This document shows, one piece after another, positions 8,832 to 17,002 of a stretch of 64,000 bases of DNA. The first letter of the stretch is position 1. Each line of letters opens with the position of its first letter. The position numbers and the translations under genes are program-made. The DNA lies in NCBI RefSeq assembly GCF_902459645.1, contig NZ_CABPSK010000002.1:992001-1056000 (forward strand), read 5' to 3'. The stretch comes from Pandoraea pneumonica (GTDB taxonomy: Bacteria > Pseudomonadota > Gammaproteobacteria > Burkholderiales > Burkholderiaceae). Below the pieces are notes generated by a model, which saw only the letters and a program-made list of their open reading frames with translations, did no database searches and was not told the origin of the DNA.

Positions 8832-9998
8832 ATGACGCAAGACACCTATTTCGCGAAGGCGCTGACCGACTGGCGGCACGCGTTCCATCGTCTGCCCGAG
8901 ACGGGATTTGAAGAGGTCGCAACATCGCAGACGGTGGCGACGATCCTCGAGAGCTTCGGACTGGATGTGCACCGAGGTATTGGCGGCACGGGTGTCGTCG
9001 CGAGTTTGCGCGTTGGTAATGGCTCGGGGGCTATCGGCATTCGTGCGGATATGGATGCCTTGCAGATCAACGAGCAGGCGCCCGGGCGCGGCCATGCTTC
9101 GCAAGTGGCGGGCAAGATGCACGCGTGTGGGCATGACGGGCACATGTCGATGGTGCTGGGCGCGGCCAAGTTGCTGTGCGATTCACGTGATTTCAACGGC
9201 ACGGTGCGCTTTATTTTTCAGCCTGCTGAGGAACATGGGCGAGGCGCGAAAGCGATGATTGCCGACGGGCTCCTCACGCGCTTTCCCATCGATGCGATTT
9301 ACGGCATCCACAACATGCCGGGCATTCCGGCCGGGCAGATCGCCACGCGCACGGGCGGCATCATGGCGAGCGAAGACAACTTCGTGATTCGGATTCGCGG
9401 CAAGGGTACGCATGCTGCGCGTCCGCATATGGGCATCGACCCGCTGGTCATCGGCGCGGAGATTGTCGTGGCGTTGCAAACGGTGGTGTCGCGCAGCGTC
9501 GATCCAGGTGAGTCGGCAGTGGTGTCCTGCACGGAATTCATCACCGACGGCATTCGGAATGCGATTCCCACGAACGTCGTCATCAAAGGCGATACCCGCA
9601 GCTACACGCCCGAGGTACAGCGCTTGCTCGAAATTCGCATGCGCGATATCTGCATGGGGATTTGCGCGATGCACGGCGCGCACTGCGAGTTCGAGTACAC
9701 GCACGAGTTCGCGCCGACGATGAACTGGGAGGCGAACACCGAGGTCGCGGTGCGGGCGGCGAAGGCCGTAGCCGGTGACGCAATGGTCGAGGCGAACATC
9801 CCACCGGTGATGGCGTCGGAAGACTTCGGCGTGTTTCTGCAACATCTGCCGGGCAACTTCGCGTTTATCGGTAACGGCACGCAGGATGAGCCCGGTGCGA
9901 TCCCGCTGCACAACGCGTGCTACGACTTCAACGACGCGATTCTTCCGCTGGGTGCCCAGTACTTTGCGCAGATCGTGCGCGAGAGTTTGCCGCGTTGA
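8832..9998 (+). CDS. M20 family amidohydrolase, HipO/AbgB-like
   Basis: A 388-residue metallo-amidohydrolase of the hippurate hydrolase/N-acyl amino acid deacylase group. Motifs in order: RADMDALQINE, the metal-binding HACGHDGHMSM, the catalytic FQPAEEHGRGA, HAARPHMGIDP in the dimerisation domain, and a late SEDFGVFLQ. Such enzymes release free amino acids from N-acyl conjugates. A Shine-Dalgarno-like aaggaactgacc precedes the ATG. It is third in the cluster after the carbamoylase-type enzyme and dpaL, suggesting stepwise deprotection and deamination of an unusual amino acid. Confidence 0.88.
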   Translation: MTQDTYFAKALTDWRHAFHRLPETGFEEVATSQTVATILESFGLDVHRGIGGTGVVASLRVGNGSGAIGIRADMDALQINEQAPGRGHASQVAGKMHACGHDGHMSMVLGAAKLLCDSRDFNGTVRFIFQPAEEHGRGAKAMIADGLLTRFPIDAIYGIHNMPGIPAGQIATRTGGIMASEDNFVIRIRGKGTHAARPHMGIDPLVIGAEIVVALQTVVSRSVDPGESAVVSCTEFITDGIRNAIPTNVVIKGDTRSYTPEVQRLLEIRMRDICMGICAMHGAHCEFEYTHEFAPTMNWEANTEVAVRAAKAVAGDAMVEANIPPVMASEDFGVFLQHLPGNFAFIGNGTQDEPGAIPLHNACYDFNDAILPLGAQYFAQIVRESLPR

Positions 9999-10019
9999 AC
10001 TTGCCGCGCTGCCGGTGGA

Positions 10020-10748
10020 TCAGCGCACCGGTGCCAGCGCTGCTGTACCTGCGTTGATCACCGCATCGGGGAGTTCGCGCACAGCTTCGAGCGTTTTTCG
10101 GATGTGGGCGGCGAGATATTCGGCCGCTTTGCCCGCATCGCGCGCGAGGCAGGCGTCGAAGATGGCCTGATGCTCCTCATGCACGTCGCGCGGCACGGGT
10201 TGGTGGGTGATCGACAAGCGGCGATAGCGCTCCGACTGCCGATAAAGAATCGCGAGAAAGTGGTGCAGCCAGCGTGACGGACACGCGGCAATCAGCACTT
10301 CATGAAACGCGCGGTTGCGGGCTTCCCATTGTGCGAAGGCTTCCGCGCCACCGTTGGCCAGCCGTTCTTCCGCGAGCGAGAGCAGGTGGAAGGCACTCGT
10401 CAGGTTGGCTTCCCACGCATCGTCACCCAGCGTGATGGACTGACGTAGCGCCTCTGTCTCCAATTGCACCCGCGTCTCGGTGATGTCGATGAAATCGGCC
10501 AGCGAGATCGGCGTCACCCGAAACCCCCGATGCCCGTGCTGCACGACGAGCGCATCGGCGACCAGCAGTGCCAGCGCTTCACGCAACGTGCCAGCGCCCA
10601 CGTCATACCGATCCTTCAAATGCTCGACACGGAGCTTCTCGCCCGGGGCCAGTACGCCTTCGACGATGTCGCTGCGCAAGCGCAGGTAAGCGCTTTGCGC
10701 GAGGGTGGCGTCAGGTGTCTGGGCAGGCGAGGCGGCGTTGCTGAGCAT
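10020..10748 (-). CDS. GntR-family regulator with FCD domain
   Basis: A 242-residue regulator: an N-terminal GntR winged helix (about 18-80, LRVEHLKDRYDVGAGTLREA) and an all-helical FCD effector domain (about 90-225) with the metal-binding histidine pattern. I use the ATG at 10748, preceded by gaaga; an in-frame ATG at 10781 would add 11 residues. It is divergent from the ALDH gene at 10974, its likely target. Confidence 0.85.
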   Translation of the reverse strand: MLSNAASPAQTPDATLAQSAYLRLRSDIVEGVLAPGEKLRVEHLKDRYDVGAGTLREALALLVADALVVQHGHRGFRVTPISLADFIDITETRVQLETEALRQSITLGDDAWEANLTSAFHLLSLAEERLANGGAEAFAQWEARNRAFHEVLIAACPSRWLHHFLAILYRQSERYRRLSITHQPVPRDVHEEHQAIFDACLARDAGKAAEYLAAHIRKTLEAVRELPDAVINAGTAALAPVR

Positions 10749-10829
10749 GGGGTCTTCGATGTTGTAGCGCGCTCGGGGCATGCGATGCGCCGGGCGTCGA
10801 GTCTCGCGATTATAAGCAGCTTGGTTTGA

Positions 10830-10847
10830 ATTGTCGCAAAAGACAAT
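10830..10847. promoter_or_regulatory. Candidate GntR/FCD operator
   Basis: attgtc-N6-gacaat is a perfect 6-bp dyad with an AT-rich centre in the divergent interval between the GntR regulator and the ALDH gene. FCD-type GntR proteins commonly bind short GTC/GAC or GT/AC dyads. A second dyad, cgaga-N11-tctcg, follows about 6 bp later. Function is inferred. Confidence 0.45.
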
Positions 10848-10973
10848 AAAAATCGAGATAAATAAAAATTCTCGAGAAAATATTGACGCGGGCCGGGAGG
10901 TGGATTTATCGTGTGGCCATGTCGCCCGGCATGTGCCCGGTAGCCGTCATTCCCAATAAATCGAGAGCGAGAC

Positions 10974-12428
10974 ATGAAAGACTTCCAGAACTTCATCAAC
11001 GGCGAGTGGGTGTCCAGCGCCCGCACGTTCGAGAACCGCAACCCGGTGGACAACAGCCTGATCGGTCTCGTGCACGAAGCGGGCCGCACGGAAGTGGACG
11101 CTGCGGTTCGCGCCGCCCGCGCCGCGCTGCAAGGCCCGTGGGGCAAGATGACGGTGGCGCAACGCGTCGAGTTGCTGCACGCGGTGGCCGATGGCATTAA
11201 TCGCCGTTTCGATGATTTTCTGGCCGCCGAAATTGCGGATACGGGCAAGCCGCATTCGCTGGCGAGTCATCTGGACATCCCGCGCGGCGCTGCGAACTTC
11301 AAGGTGTTCGCGGACATGATCAAGAACGTGCCGACCGAGTCGTTCGCGATGGTGGCGCCGGACGGCGGCAACGCGTTGAACTACGGTGTGCGCACGCCGC
11401 GCGGGGTCATCGCGGTGGTGTGTCCGTGGAACTTGCCGCTCTTGCTGATGACGTGGAAAGTCGGTCCGGCGTTGGCCTTCGGTAACACGGTCGTCGTGAA
11501 GCCGTCGGAGGAAACGCCTGCGACGGCGACGTTGCTCGGCGAAGTGATGAATGAAGTTGGCGTGCCAGCCGGTGTCTACAACGTGGTGCACGGCTTCGGT
11601 CCGGAATCGGCGGGGGCGTTTTTGACGGAGCACCCGGGGGTGAACGGGATCACGTTCACGGGCGAGACGCGTACGGGCGAAGCGATCATGAAGGCCGCCG
11701 CAAATGGCGTGCGCCCGGTGTCGTTCGAGCTGGGCGGCAAGAATCCCGGCATCGTGTTCGCCGATGCGGATTTCGATAAGGCGGTCGCGGGTATCACCCG
11801 TTCGAGCTTCGACAACAGCGGCCAAGTGTGTCTGGGAACAGAGCGCGTCTACGTGCAGCGGCCGATTTTCGACCGCTTCGTGGCGGCGCTCAAGGAACGC
11901 GCCGAATCACTGAAGCTAGGCGATCCGTACGCTGAAGGCACGAACTTTGGCCCGCTCGTCTCGCAAGTGCATCGCGAGAAAGTGCTGTCTTATTACGCGA
12001 AGGCTCGCGAAGAAGGCGCGACGGTCGTGACCGGTGGCGGTGTGCCGGATATGCCCGCCTCAATGAAGGACGGTGCTTGGGTGCAGCCGACTATCTGGAC
12101 TGGTTTGCCCGAGTCCGCTTCGGTCATTCGCGAAGAAATCTTCGGGCCGTGCTGCCATATCGCACCGTTCGATACGGAAGAAGAAGTCATCGCGCTGGCG
12201 AACGCCACACCCTACGGCCTCGCCGCAACCGTCTGGACCTCCGACGTCAGCCGCGCTCACCGCATGGGCGCCGCCCTCGAAGTCGGTGTGTGCTGGATCA
12301 ACGCGTGGTTCCTGCGCGATCTGCGCACCGCCTTCGGTGGCGCGAAACAATCCGGCATCGGCCGCGAAGGCGGGGTTCACTCGCTTGAGTTCTATACCGA
12401 GCTTCGTAATGTGTGTCTGAAGCTGTGA
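10974..12428 (+). CDS. Aldehyde dehydrogenase, 2-hydroxymuconic/2-aminomuconic semialdehyde type
   Basis: A 484-residue NAD-dependent ALDH closely resembling DmpC/XylG. Seen here: PWNLPLLLMTWKVGPAL and VVVKPSEETPATA (cofactor site), FELGGKNPGIVFADADFD with the general-base Glu, and NSGQVCLGTERVYVQ with catalytic Cys286. The ending GGVHSLEFYTELRNVC also fits. The family oxidises ring-fission semialdehydes to dicarboxylic acids. No ring-cleavage dioxygenase is adjacent, but the 40-48 kb cluster contains neighbouring steps of such a pathway and lacks an ALDH. Probably controlled by the divergent GntR regulator. Confidence 0.88.
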   Translation: MKDFQNFINGEWVSSARTFENRNPVDNSLIGLVHEAGRTEVDAAVRAARAALQGPWGKMTVAQRVELLHAVADGINRRFDDFLAAEIADTGKPHSLASHLDIPRGAANFKVFADMIKNVPTESFAMVAPDGGNALNYGVRTPRGVIAVVCPWNLPLLLMTWKVGPALAFGNTVVVKPSEETPATATLLGEVMNEVGVPAGVYNVVHGFGPESAGAFLTEHPGVNGITFTGETRTGEAIMKAAANGVRPVSFELGGKNPGIVFADADFDKAVAGITRSSFDNSGQVCLGTERVYVQRPIFDRFVAALKERAESLKLGDPYAEGTNFGPLVSQVHREKVLSYYAKAREEGATVVTGGGVPDMPASMKDGAWVQPTIWTGLPESASVIREEIFGPCCHIAPFDTEEEVIALANATPYGLAATVWTSDVSRAHRMGAALEVGVCWINAWFLRDLRTAFGGAKQSGIGREGGVHSLEFYTELRNVCLKL

Positions 12429-12429
12429 T

Positions 12430-12445
12430 TCACCGCGGTTGGTGA
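12430..12445. terminator. Small hairpin after the ALDH gene
   Basis: tcacc-N6-ggtga begins two bases after the ALDH stop codon. A second dyad, ccgcgc-N11-gcgcgg, follows within 40 bp. No run of T follows either, so intrinsic termination is uncertain. Confidence 0.25.
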
Positions 12446-12500
12446 CTGGTTCTCCCCGCGCTGGTTTTCACGGCGCGGACCCCCGCCTTTCACTCTCGCG

Positions 12501-12757
12501 GTCGGCCGCCGGCACGCTACCCGTTTTCGTCGCTCCACGAAATTCGCTTTGGAAAACGGGTAGCGCGCCGACGGCTCGTCATCTCCCATCTATCCGTTGC
12601 AACACACCTCTACGGCATACCCCCGAAAACTTCTCGCCGCCGCTTCTTCACACCCCGCCGGTCGGTCGTCGTCACATCCGACCGTTCGCGTCACTCCGCA
12701 TCAGCAAACGGTCGGATGCGCCGCCGACTCGTTTCCGCTCACCCGATTCGTTGCAAC
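12501..12757. repeat. Pair of long palindromic elements with conserved flanks and different cores
   Basis: Two units, 12501-12603 and 12661-12757, share the same order of parts. Each starts with gtcgg(c/t)cg(c/t)cg(g/t)cac, then a long hairpin, then gcgccg(a/c)cg and ctcgt, and ends with cgttgcaac. The hairpin arms differ in sequence but pair within each unit: cgctacccgttttc/gaaaacgggtagcg (14 bp, perfect) and atccgaccgtt/aacggtcggat (11 bp, perfect). An outer stem of about 9 bp also forms (one mismatch in unit 1, two in unit 2). The units fill most of the 345-bp gap between two convergent genes. Function unknown. Confidence 0.7.
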
Positions 12758-12773
12758 CATCGGTGCACTCGCC

Positions 12774-13979
12774 TTATTCCTGCTTTGCTCCCACCGACTG
12801 CATCGCACGCTGCAACCGCTTTACGCCTTCCTCGATCGCATCGACACCCGGTGCTGCAAACGACAAGCGCAACGACGACGCATCGGCATCCTCCGCGTAG
12901 AACGCCGTCCCCGGGACGAACAACACCTTCTGCTCGATCGCATGCGGCAACAACTCGCTCGTGCGCACCGCCGACAACCGCGCCCACACGAACATCCCAC
13001 CCTCAGGCGCTTGGAACTGGATCTCGTCACCGAGCAAGCCGTCCAACGCCTCGCACATCGCGTCGCACTTGCGCTTGTACGCCGCCTTGATGTTCGGCAA
13101 ATGCCGCGCCAACGCACCGTCCGCCAAGTATTCCGCCGCCACCGCCTGCGTCCACGGCACACTGCACAAATCCACCGTTTGCTTCGCCACGACGCAGCGT
13201 CGCGCGATCTCCGGCGGCGCAATGGTCCAACCCACGCGCAAGCCCGGTGCCACGATTTTCGACAAGCTCGAAAAGTGCACGACCCACGCCCGCGAACCCG
13301 GTACCTCGTCCGTCAACGCCAACAACGTCGGCAACGCCTCGCCCGCAAACCGCAAGTCGCCGTACGGATCGTCCTCGATCACGATGAAGCGATACTCGGC
13401 CGCCAACTTCAACAGCGCGACACGCCGCTCGCGCGACAACGTCGCACCCGTCGGGTTGGCAAACGTCGGCACGGTGTACAACAACTTCGGCACCGCAATC
13501 TTTCCCTCGCGCAGCAAGGTCGCGAGATGGTCGACGTCCAACCCATCCGCATCGACTGGCACAGTCACGATCTGCGCCTGTGCAAGTCTCAGCGCCTGCA
13601 ACGTCGCCGGATACGCTGGCTGCTCGGTCACCACCACGTCGCCCGGGGCCACCATCACCCGCAACAACAAGTCGAGACCCTGTTGCGAACCAGTGGTCAC
13701 CAACAATTCTTCGCTCGCGCACTTTGCGCCACGTGTCGCCATCAACGCGACGATCTGCGTCTTGAGTTCGGCCAGTCCATCGGTCGGGCCATATTGCAAG
13801 CATCGCGTCGGCTGCGCGAAAGCTCGCGCCTGCGCCGCCGCCAACCCGTCGACGTCGAATAAGTCACTGGCCGGGTATCCCCCAGCGAACGAAATCATGC
13901 CCGGCTCGGACAAGTACTTGAACAACTCGCGAATGGGCGAGCCCGCCGGATTGGCAAACACTGAAGTGAAGGCGTACAT
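12774..13979 (-). CDS. PLP-dependent aminotransferase, 2-aminoadipate (LysN) type
   Basis: A 401-residue fold-type I aminotransferase. The chain opens PIRELFKYLSEPGMISFAGG, typical of the MocR/LysN/KAT II group. PTFANPTGATLS carries the cofactor Asn, EDDPYGDLRF the Asp and Tyr pair, and SSLSKIVAPGLRVGW the Schiff-base Lys and phosphate-binding Arg. This group includes 2-aminoadipate transaminase. The gene is last in a leftward operon after an ALDH7/AmaB dehydrogenase (product 2-aminoadipate) and a DUF1338/HglS-like enzyme (substrate 2-oxoadipate), so 2-aminoadipate to 2-oxoadipate is the likely reaction. Another role, such as aromatic aminotransferase, is not excluded. Confidence 0.82.
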   Translation of the reverse strand: MYAFTSVFANPAGSPIRELFKYLSEPGMISFAGGYPASDLFDVDGLAAAQARAFAQPTRCLQYGPTDGLAELKTQIVALMATRGAKCASEELLVTTGSQQGLDLLLRVMVAPGDVVVTEQPAYPATLQALRLAQAQIVTVPVDADGLDVDHLATLLREGKIAVPKLLYTVPTFANPTGATLSRERRVALLKLAAEYRFIVIEDDPYGDLRFAGEALPTLLALTDEVPGSRAWVVHFSSLSKIVAPGLRVGWTIAPPEIARRCVVAKQTVDLCSVPWTQAVAAEYLADGALARHLPNIKAAYKRKCDAMCEALDGLLGDEIQFQAPEGGMFVWARLSAVRTSELLPHAIEQKVLFVPGTAFYAEDADASSLRLSFAAPGVDAIEEGVKRLQRAMQSVGAKQE

Positions 13980-14144
13980 GTAGGCCTCGCTTTCGAAAGC
14001 GTGGTGCGTGTGACGTGAAAAGGAAACTCAGGAGGTGGCAAACGCTGCGCGCTAAACGTGGCGGGCAGGCGCTCGCAAGATTCGCTGCGCACCCGGCGGA
14101 TGGCTCGTGGGAGTCCATGGCGCCAGGCACGCTTTATCGCGATA

Positions 14145-15644
14145 TCACTCGATGGAGAAGTCGATGCCTTGCGCGAGCGGCAGGGCGGAAGAGTAGTTGA
14201 CGGTGTTGGTGGCACGGCGCATGTAACCCTTCCAGGCATCGGAACCGGACTCGCGCCCGCCGCCCGTCTCTTTCTCGCCACCGAACGCGCCGCCAATCTC
14301 CGCGCCACTCGGGCCAATGTTGACGTTGGCAATACCGCAATCGCTACCGGCCGACGACGTGAAGCGCTCGGCCTCACGCAAATCGGTCGTGAACACGCAC
14401 GACGACAAACCGTGCGACGACGCATTGTTGCCATCAATCGCTTCGTTGAAATCGCTGTACTTGAGCACGTACAGAATCGGCGCGAAGGTTTCGGTCAACA
14501 CGACTTCGGTCTGCTTCGGCATCTCGACAATCGCGGGCTTCACATAGAAGCCGTTCTCGGCACCCGCAACGGCATGACGCTCGCCACCCGTTACCTTGCC
14601 ACCCTGCGCACGCGCGCTCTCGAGCGCAGCCTGCATCCGCTTGAACGAGCCTTCGTCGATCAGCGGGCCCATCAGCGTGCCACGCTCCAACGGGTTACCG
14701 ATCGAGACTTTGCCGTACAAGGTCTTCAGACGATCGACGGTCTTGTCGTACACGCTCTCATGCACGAACAGTCGGCGCAGCGTGGTGCAACGCTGACCCG
14801 CCGTGCCCACCGCAGAGAACACGATGCCGCGCAACGCCAGTTCCATATCGGCGCTGCCGGTCACGATGCCAGCGTTGTTGCCGCCCAACTCGAGAATCGA
14901 ACGGCCGAAACGACGCGCGACTTCCACGCCGACCTTACGGCCCATCTCGGTGCTGCCCGTCGCGCTCACGATGGCGGAACGCGGATCGGCAACCAGTGCC
15001 TCGCCCACATCACGGCCACCGATGACGAGTGCGGTCAGGCCTTCGGGGGCGTCGCCGAATTCGGCAATCACTTCTTCCATCAGCTTGTTGACGGCCAACG
15101 CAGTCAGCGGCGTCTTTTCCGACGGCTTCCAGACGACGGCATTGCCGCACACAAGCGCGAGCGCCGCATTCCACGACCACACGGCCACGGGGAAGTTGAA
15201 CGCGGAAATGACGGTGCAAACGCCCAGCGGATGCCACGTCTCAGCCATACGATGGCCCGGACGCTCCGACGCAATAGTCAGGCCGTACAACTGACGCGAC
15301 AGCCCGACGGCGAAGTCGCAAATGTCGATCATTTCCTGCACTTCGCCCAGACCCTCTTGCAGGATCTTGCCCGCTTCGAGTGTCACGAGGGCACCCAGTG
15401 CCTGCTTACGTTCGCGCAGTTTTTCGCCCAGCAAACGAACCAGCTCGCCGCGACGCGGGGCCGGTACGTTGCGCCACGCGGTGAAGGCGGTTTGCGCGCG
15501 GGCAAGTGCCGCTTGCGCATCGGCCACGCTGGCGCTGGCCACACGGCCAATCAAGGCGCCGTCGATCGGCGAATGCACGGCGATGTCGCCGGTCTCGGCC
15601 AGCTTGGCAATGCCCAGTTCGTTGAGGATGGAGGTGGCGTTCAC
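14145..15644 (-). CDS. amaB: ALDH7 family: alpha-aminoadipic semialdehyde/piperideine-6-carboxylate dehydrogenase
   Basis: A 499-residue NAD-dependent dehydrogenase of the antiquitin family. Diagnostic pieces are SAFNFPVAVWSWNAALAL, VWKPSEKTPLTA, LELGGNNAGIV, GTAGQRCTTLRRLFVHESVY with the catalytic Cys, and the antiquitin-like tail SGAEIGGAFGGEKETGGGRE followed by SGSDAWKGYMRR. The family oxidises 2-aminoadipate-6-semialdehyde, in equilibrium with piperideine-6-carboxylate, to 2-aminoadipate. It sits between the HglS-like gene and the aminotransferase on the same strand, giving three consecutive lysine-degradation steps. Confidence 0.9.
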   Translation of the reverse strand: MNATSILNELGIAKLAETGDIAVHSPIDGALIGRVASASVADAQAALARAQTAFTAWRNVPAPRRGELVRLLGEKLRERKQALGALVTLEAGKILQEGLGEVQEMIDICDFAVGLSRQLYGLTIASERPGHRMAETWHPLGVCTVISAFNFPVAVWSWNAALALVCGNAVVWKPSEKTPLTALAVNKLMEEVIAEFGDAPEGLTALVIGGRDVGEALVADPRSAIVSATGSTEMGRKVGVEVARRFGRSILELGGNNAGIVTGSADMELALRGIVFSAVGTAGQRCTTLRRLFVHESVYDKTVDRLKTLYGKVSIGNPLERGTLMGPLIDEGSFKRMQAALESARAQGGKVTGGERHAVAGAENGFYVKPAIVEMPKQTEVVLTETFAPILYVLKYSDFNEAIDGNNASSHGLSSCVFTTDLREAERFTSSAGSDCGIANVNIGPSGAEIGGAFGGEKETGGGRESGSDAWKGYMRRATNTVNYSSALPLAQGIDFSIE

Positions 15645-15664
15645 GTTGATATCCCTAGGTAGTC

Positions 15665-15728
15665 CGGTTGTTGCAGCCAGTTAGTGGCCGGTAGCAGCAG
15701 CCGGTGGTAACAGTCGGTAGTAGCAGGC
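15665..15728. repeat. Degenerate ggtagcagc-type repeats in the amaB leader
   Basis: The 152-bp gap between the HglS-like and amaB genes contains imperfect copies of a unit close to cggtagtagcag (for example ccggtagcagcagccgg and tcggtagtagcagg). Their role is unclear; local slippage is the likely origin. Confidence 0.35.
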
Positions 15729-15796
15729 AATGGACGCAGCCAGCGTCGCGTGGGCCTATTGTGCGCCCGTCGCAATACGCATGCCGCGCCCCACGG

Positions 15797-16822
15797 TCAT
15801 TTGGCGTTAGCGGTCATCTTGAAGATGCCCTGTGCATTTCCCGCGTCGAAACGCAGGTCGATCTTCCAGCAATGCTTGGCGTTGTCGTATTCGCGACGGC
15901 GCGTGATGAATTCGTAAAAGGACCCCGGCACGTCGCGCGTCACGATCTCGCCGCTAGCCGAGCGAAACTCACGGCGCACGACGTCGGCGCGGTATGCCGT
16001 CTGGAACACGCGGCCCGAGCGCGAACGCTCGACTTCAGGCTTCATCGGACGGCCTTTGGCCTTCTCGGCATCCGACAACGCAAAGACGTCTTCGACACGG
16101 TCGGTCGCATGGTTGAAGGCGTTGCCTTCGGTGGCAATCCACGCCATCTCGGCCGATTCGGCCAGCAGTGCGTCGTAATCGGCCTCGCTGGGCACATCGT
16201 GCTGACGCTCGAATGCCCCCACGATGACGGGCAGCAGTGCCTGTGCGGTTTCCAGCGGCAGCGTGCCGTCGCGTTCCAGCTCCCACAGTTGACCAACCGC
16301 TGCGGGCGTGAGCGGGTCTTTGGACGTACCCACCACGTTGGACACTGCCTGCTGGAACGCTTCGGAGAAGCGCTCGGGATGCAATTCGCTTACGAAGAAT
16401 TGCGAAATCTCTTCGGGCGCATCTTCATGCGCGTACGCGCGGCCGGTCATGCCCAGTCGGTCAAGCGGATAACGGCCGTTCGGACGGAAGCCGAGCGGGC
16501 GCAGAATGCGCGTGAACGCCGCTTCGCCCGGCGGCAACGCGCCGTTGTTAGCCCAGCGCACGGTGCGCAACGCACCATGATCGAAGTAAACGCTGCCACC
16601 GGCGGCAATGGTTTCTTCGGTGTATTGACGGCCGTTGGCCGAACGCGCCAGCAACCCCTCGAACAAGGCCATGTTCATGGCCTGGGCCAACTCGGCTCGG
16701 GTCACCTGACCCGGCTCGAACACGGCCAGAATCGACGGCGTATTGAGTGTGGCGAAAAGCGCGTCGGTACGCGCCTCTCCCAGCAGGGAAACCAGCAAGG
16801 ACTGCACATTGGCATTGCGCAT
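15797..16822 (-). CDS. hglS: DUF1338 (HglS-like) 2-oxoadipate dioxygenase/decarboxylase
   Basis: A 341-residue DUF1338 protein. HglS of Pseudomonas putida is an Fe(II) enzyme converting 2-oxoadipate to D-2-hydroxyglutarate; its metal ligands, as I recall them, are two His and one Glu spaced 156 and 68 residues apart. Here His82 (YFDHGALRT), His238 (FNHATDRV) and Glu304 (SFYEFITRR) have nearly the same spacing. The chain is shorter than Pseudomonas HglS and E. coli YdcJ (about 450 aa). It is first in the leftward hglS-amaB-aminotransferase operon, which supports the assignment. The symbol is by homology. Confidence 0.82.
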   Translation of the reverse strand: MRNANVQSLLVSLLGEARTDALFATLNTPSILAVFEPGQVTRAELAQAMNMALFEGLLARSANGRQYTEETIAAGGSVYFDHGALRTVRWANNGALPPGEAAFTRILRPLGFRPNGRYPLDRLGMTGRAYAHEDAPEEISQFFVSELHPERFSEAFQQAVSNVVGTSKDPLTPAAVGQLWELERDGTLPLETAQALLPVIVGAFERQHDVPSEADYDALLAESAEMAWIATEGNAFNHATDRVEDVFALSDAEKAKGRPMKPEVERSRSGRVFQTAYRADVVRREFRSASGEIVTRDVPGSFYEFITRRREYDNAKHCWKIDLRFDAGNAQGIFKMTANAK

Positions 16823-16924
16823 CGGAATGTCTCGCAGGGGTGGACGCCGTCGCTCCTCTCATGTCGCGCGGCGCCGCAGGGTGTCGGGGCAGGCGCGCCG
16901 GAGTGTCAGGCCGCGCCTTCTTGC

Positions 16925-16967
16925 AGTGACAGCATTATTGAAAGGGATGTCACTCGCGTAAAGCGAG
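16925..16967. promoter_or_regulatory. Two dyads between the hglS-like gene and its divergent LysR
   Basis: agtgaca-N16-tgtcact (16925-16954) overlaps ctcgc-N5-gcgag (16953-16967). They lie about 105 bp upstream of the hglS-like ATG and 36 bp upstream of the LysR ATG, a position usual for a LysR binding site controlling both genes. Function is inferred. Confidence 0.4.
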
Positions 16968-17002
16968 ATAAAATTGCCACTTGATGCGTTTTTGGAATCA
17001 AT

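Noticed and set aside
12501-12757. Integron attC sites or a CRISPR fragment
   Set aside because: There are two units only, no integrase or cas gene, and the conserved parts are the flanks rather than a repeated spacer arrangement.
12597-13862. 421-codon plus-strand frame over the palindromic elements and aminotransferase
   Set aside because: Antisense to the aminotransferase; no ribosome site or domain. The palindromes are better explained as non-coding.
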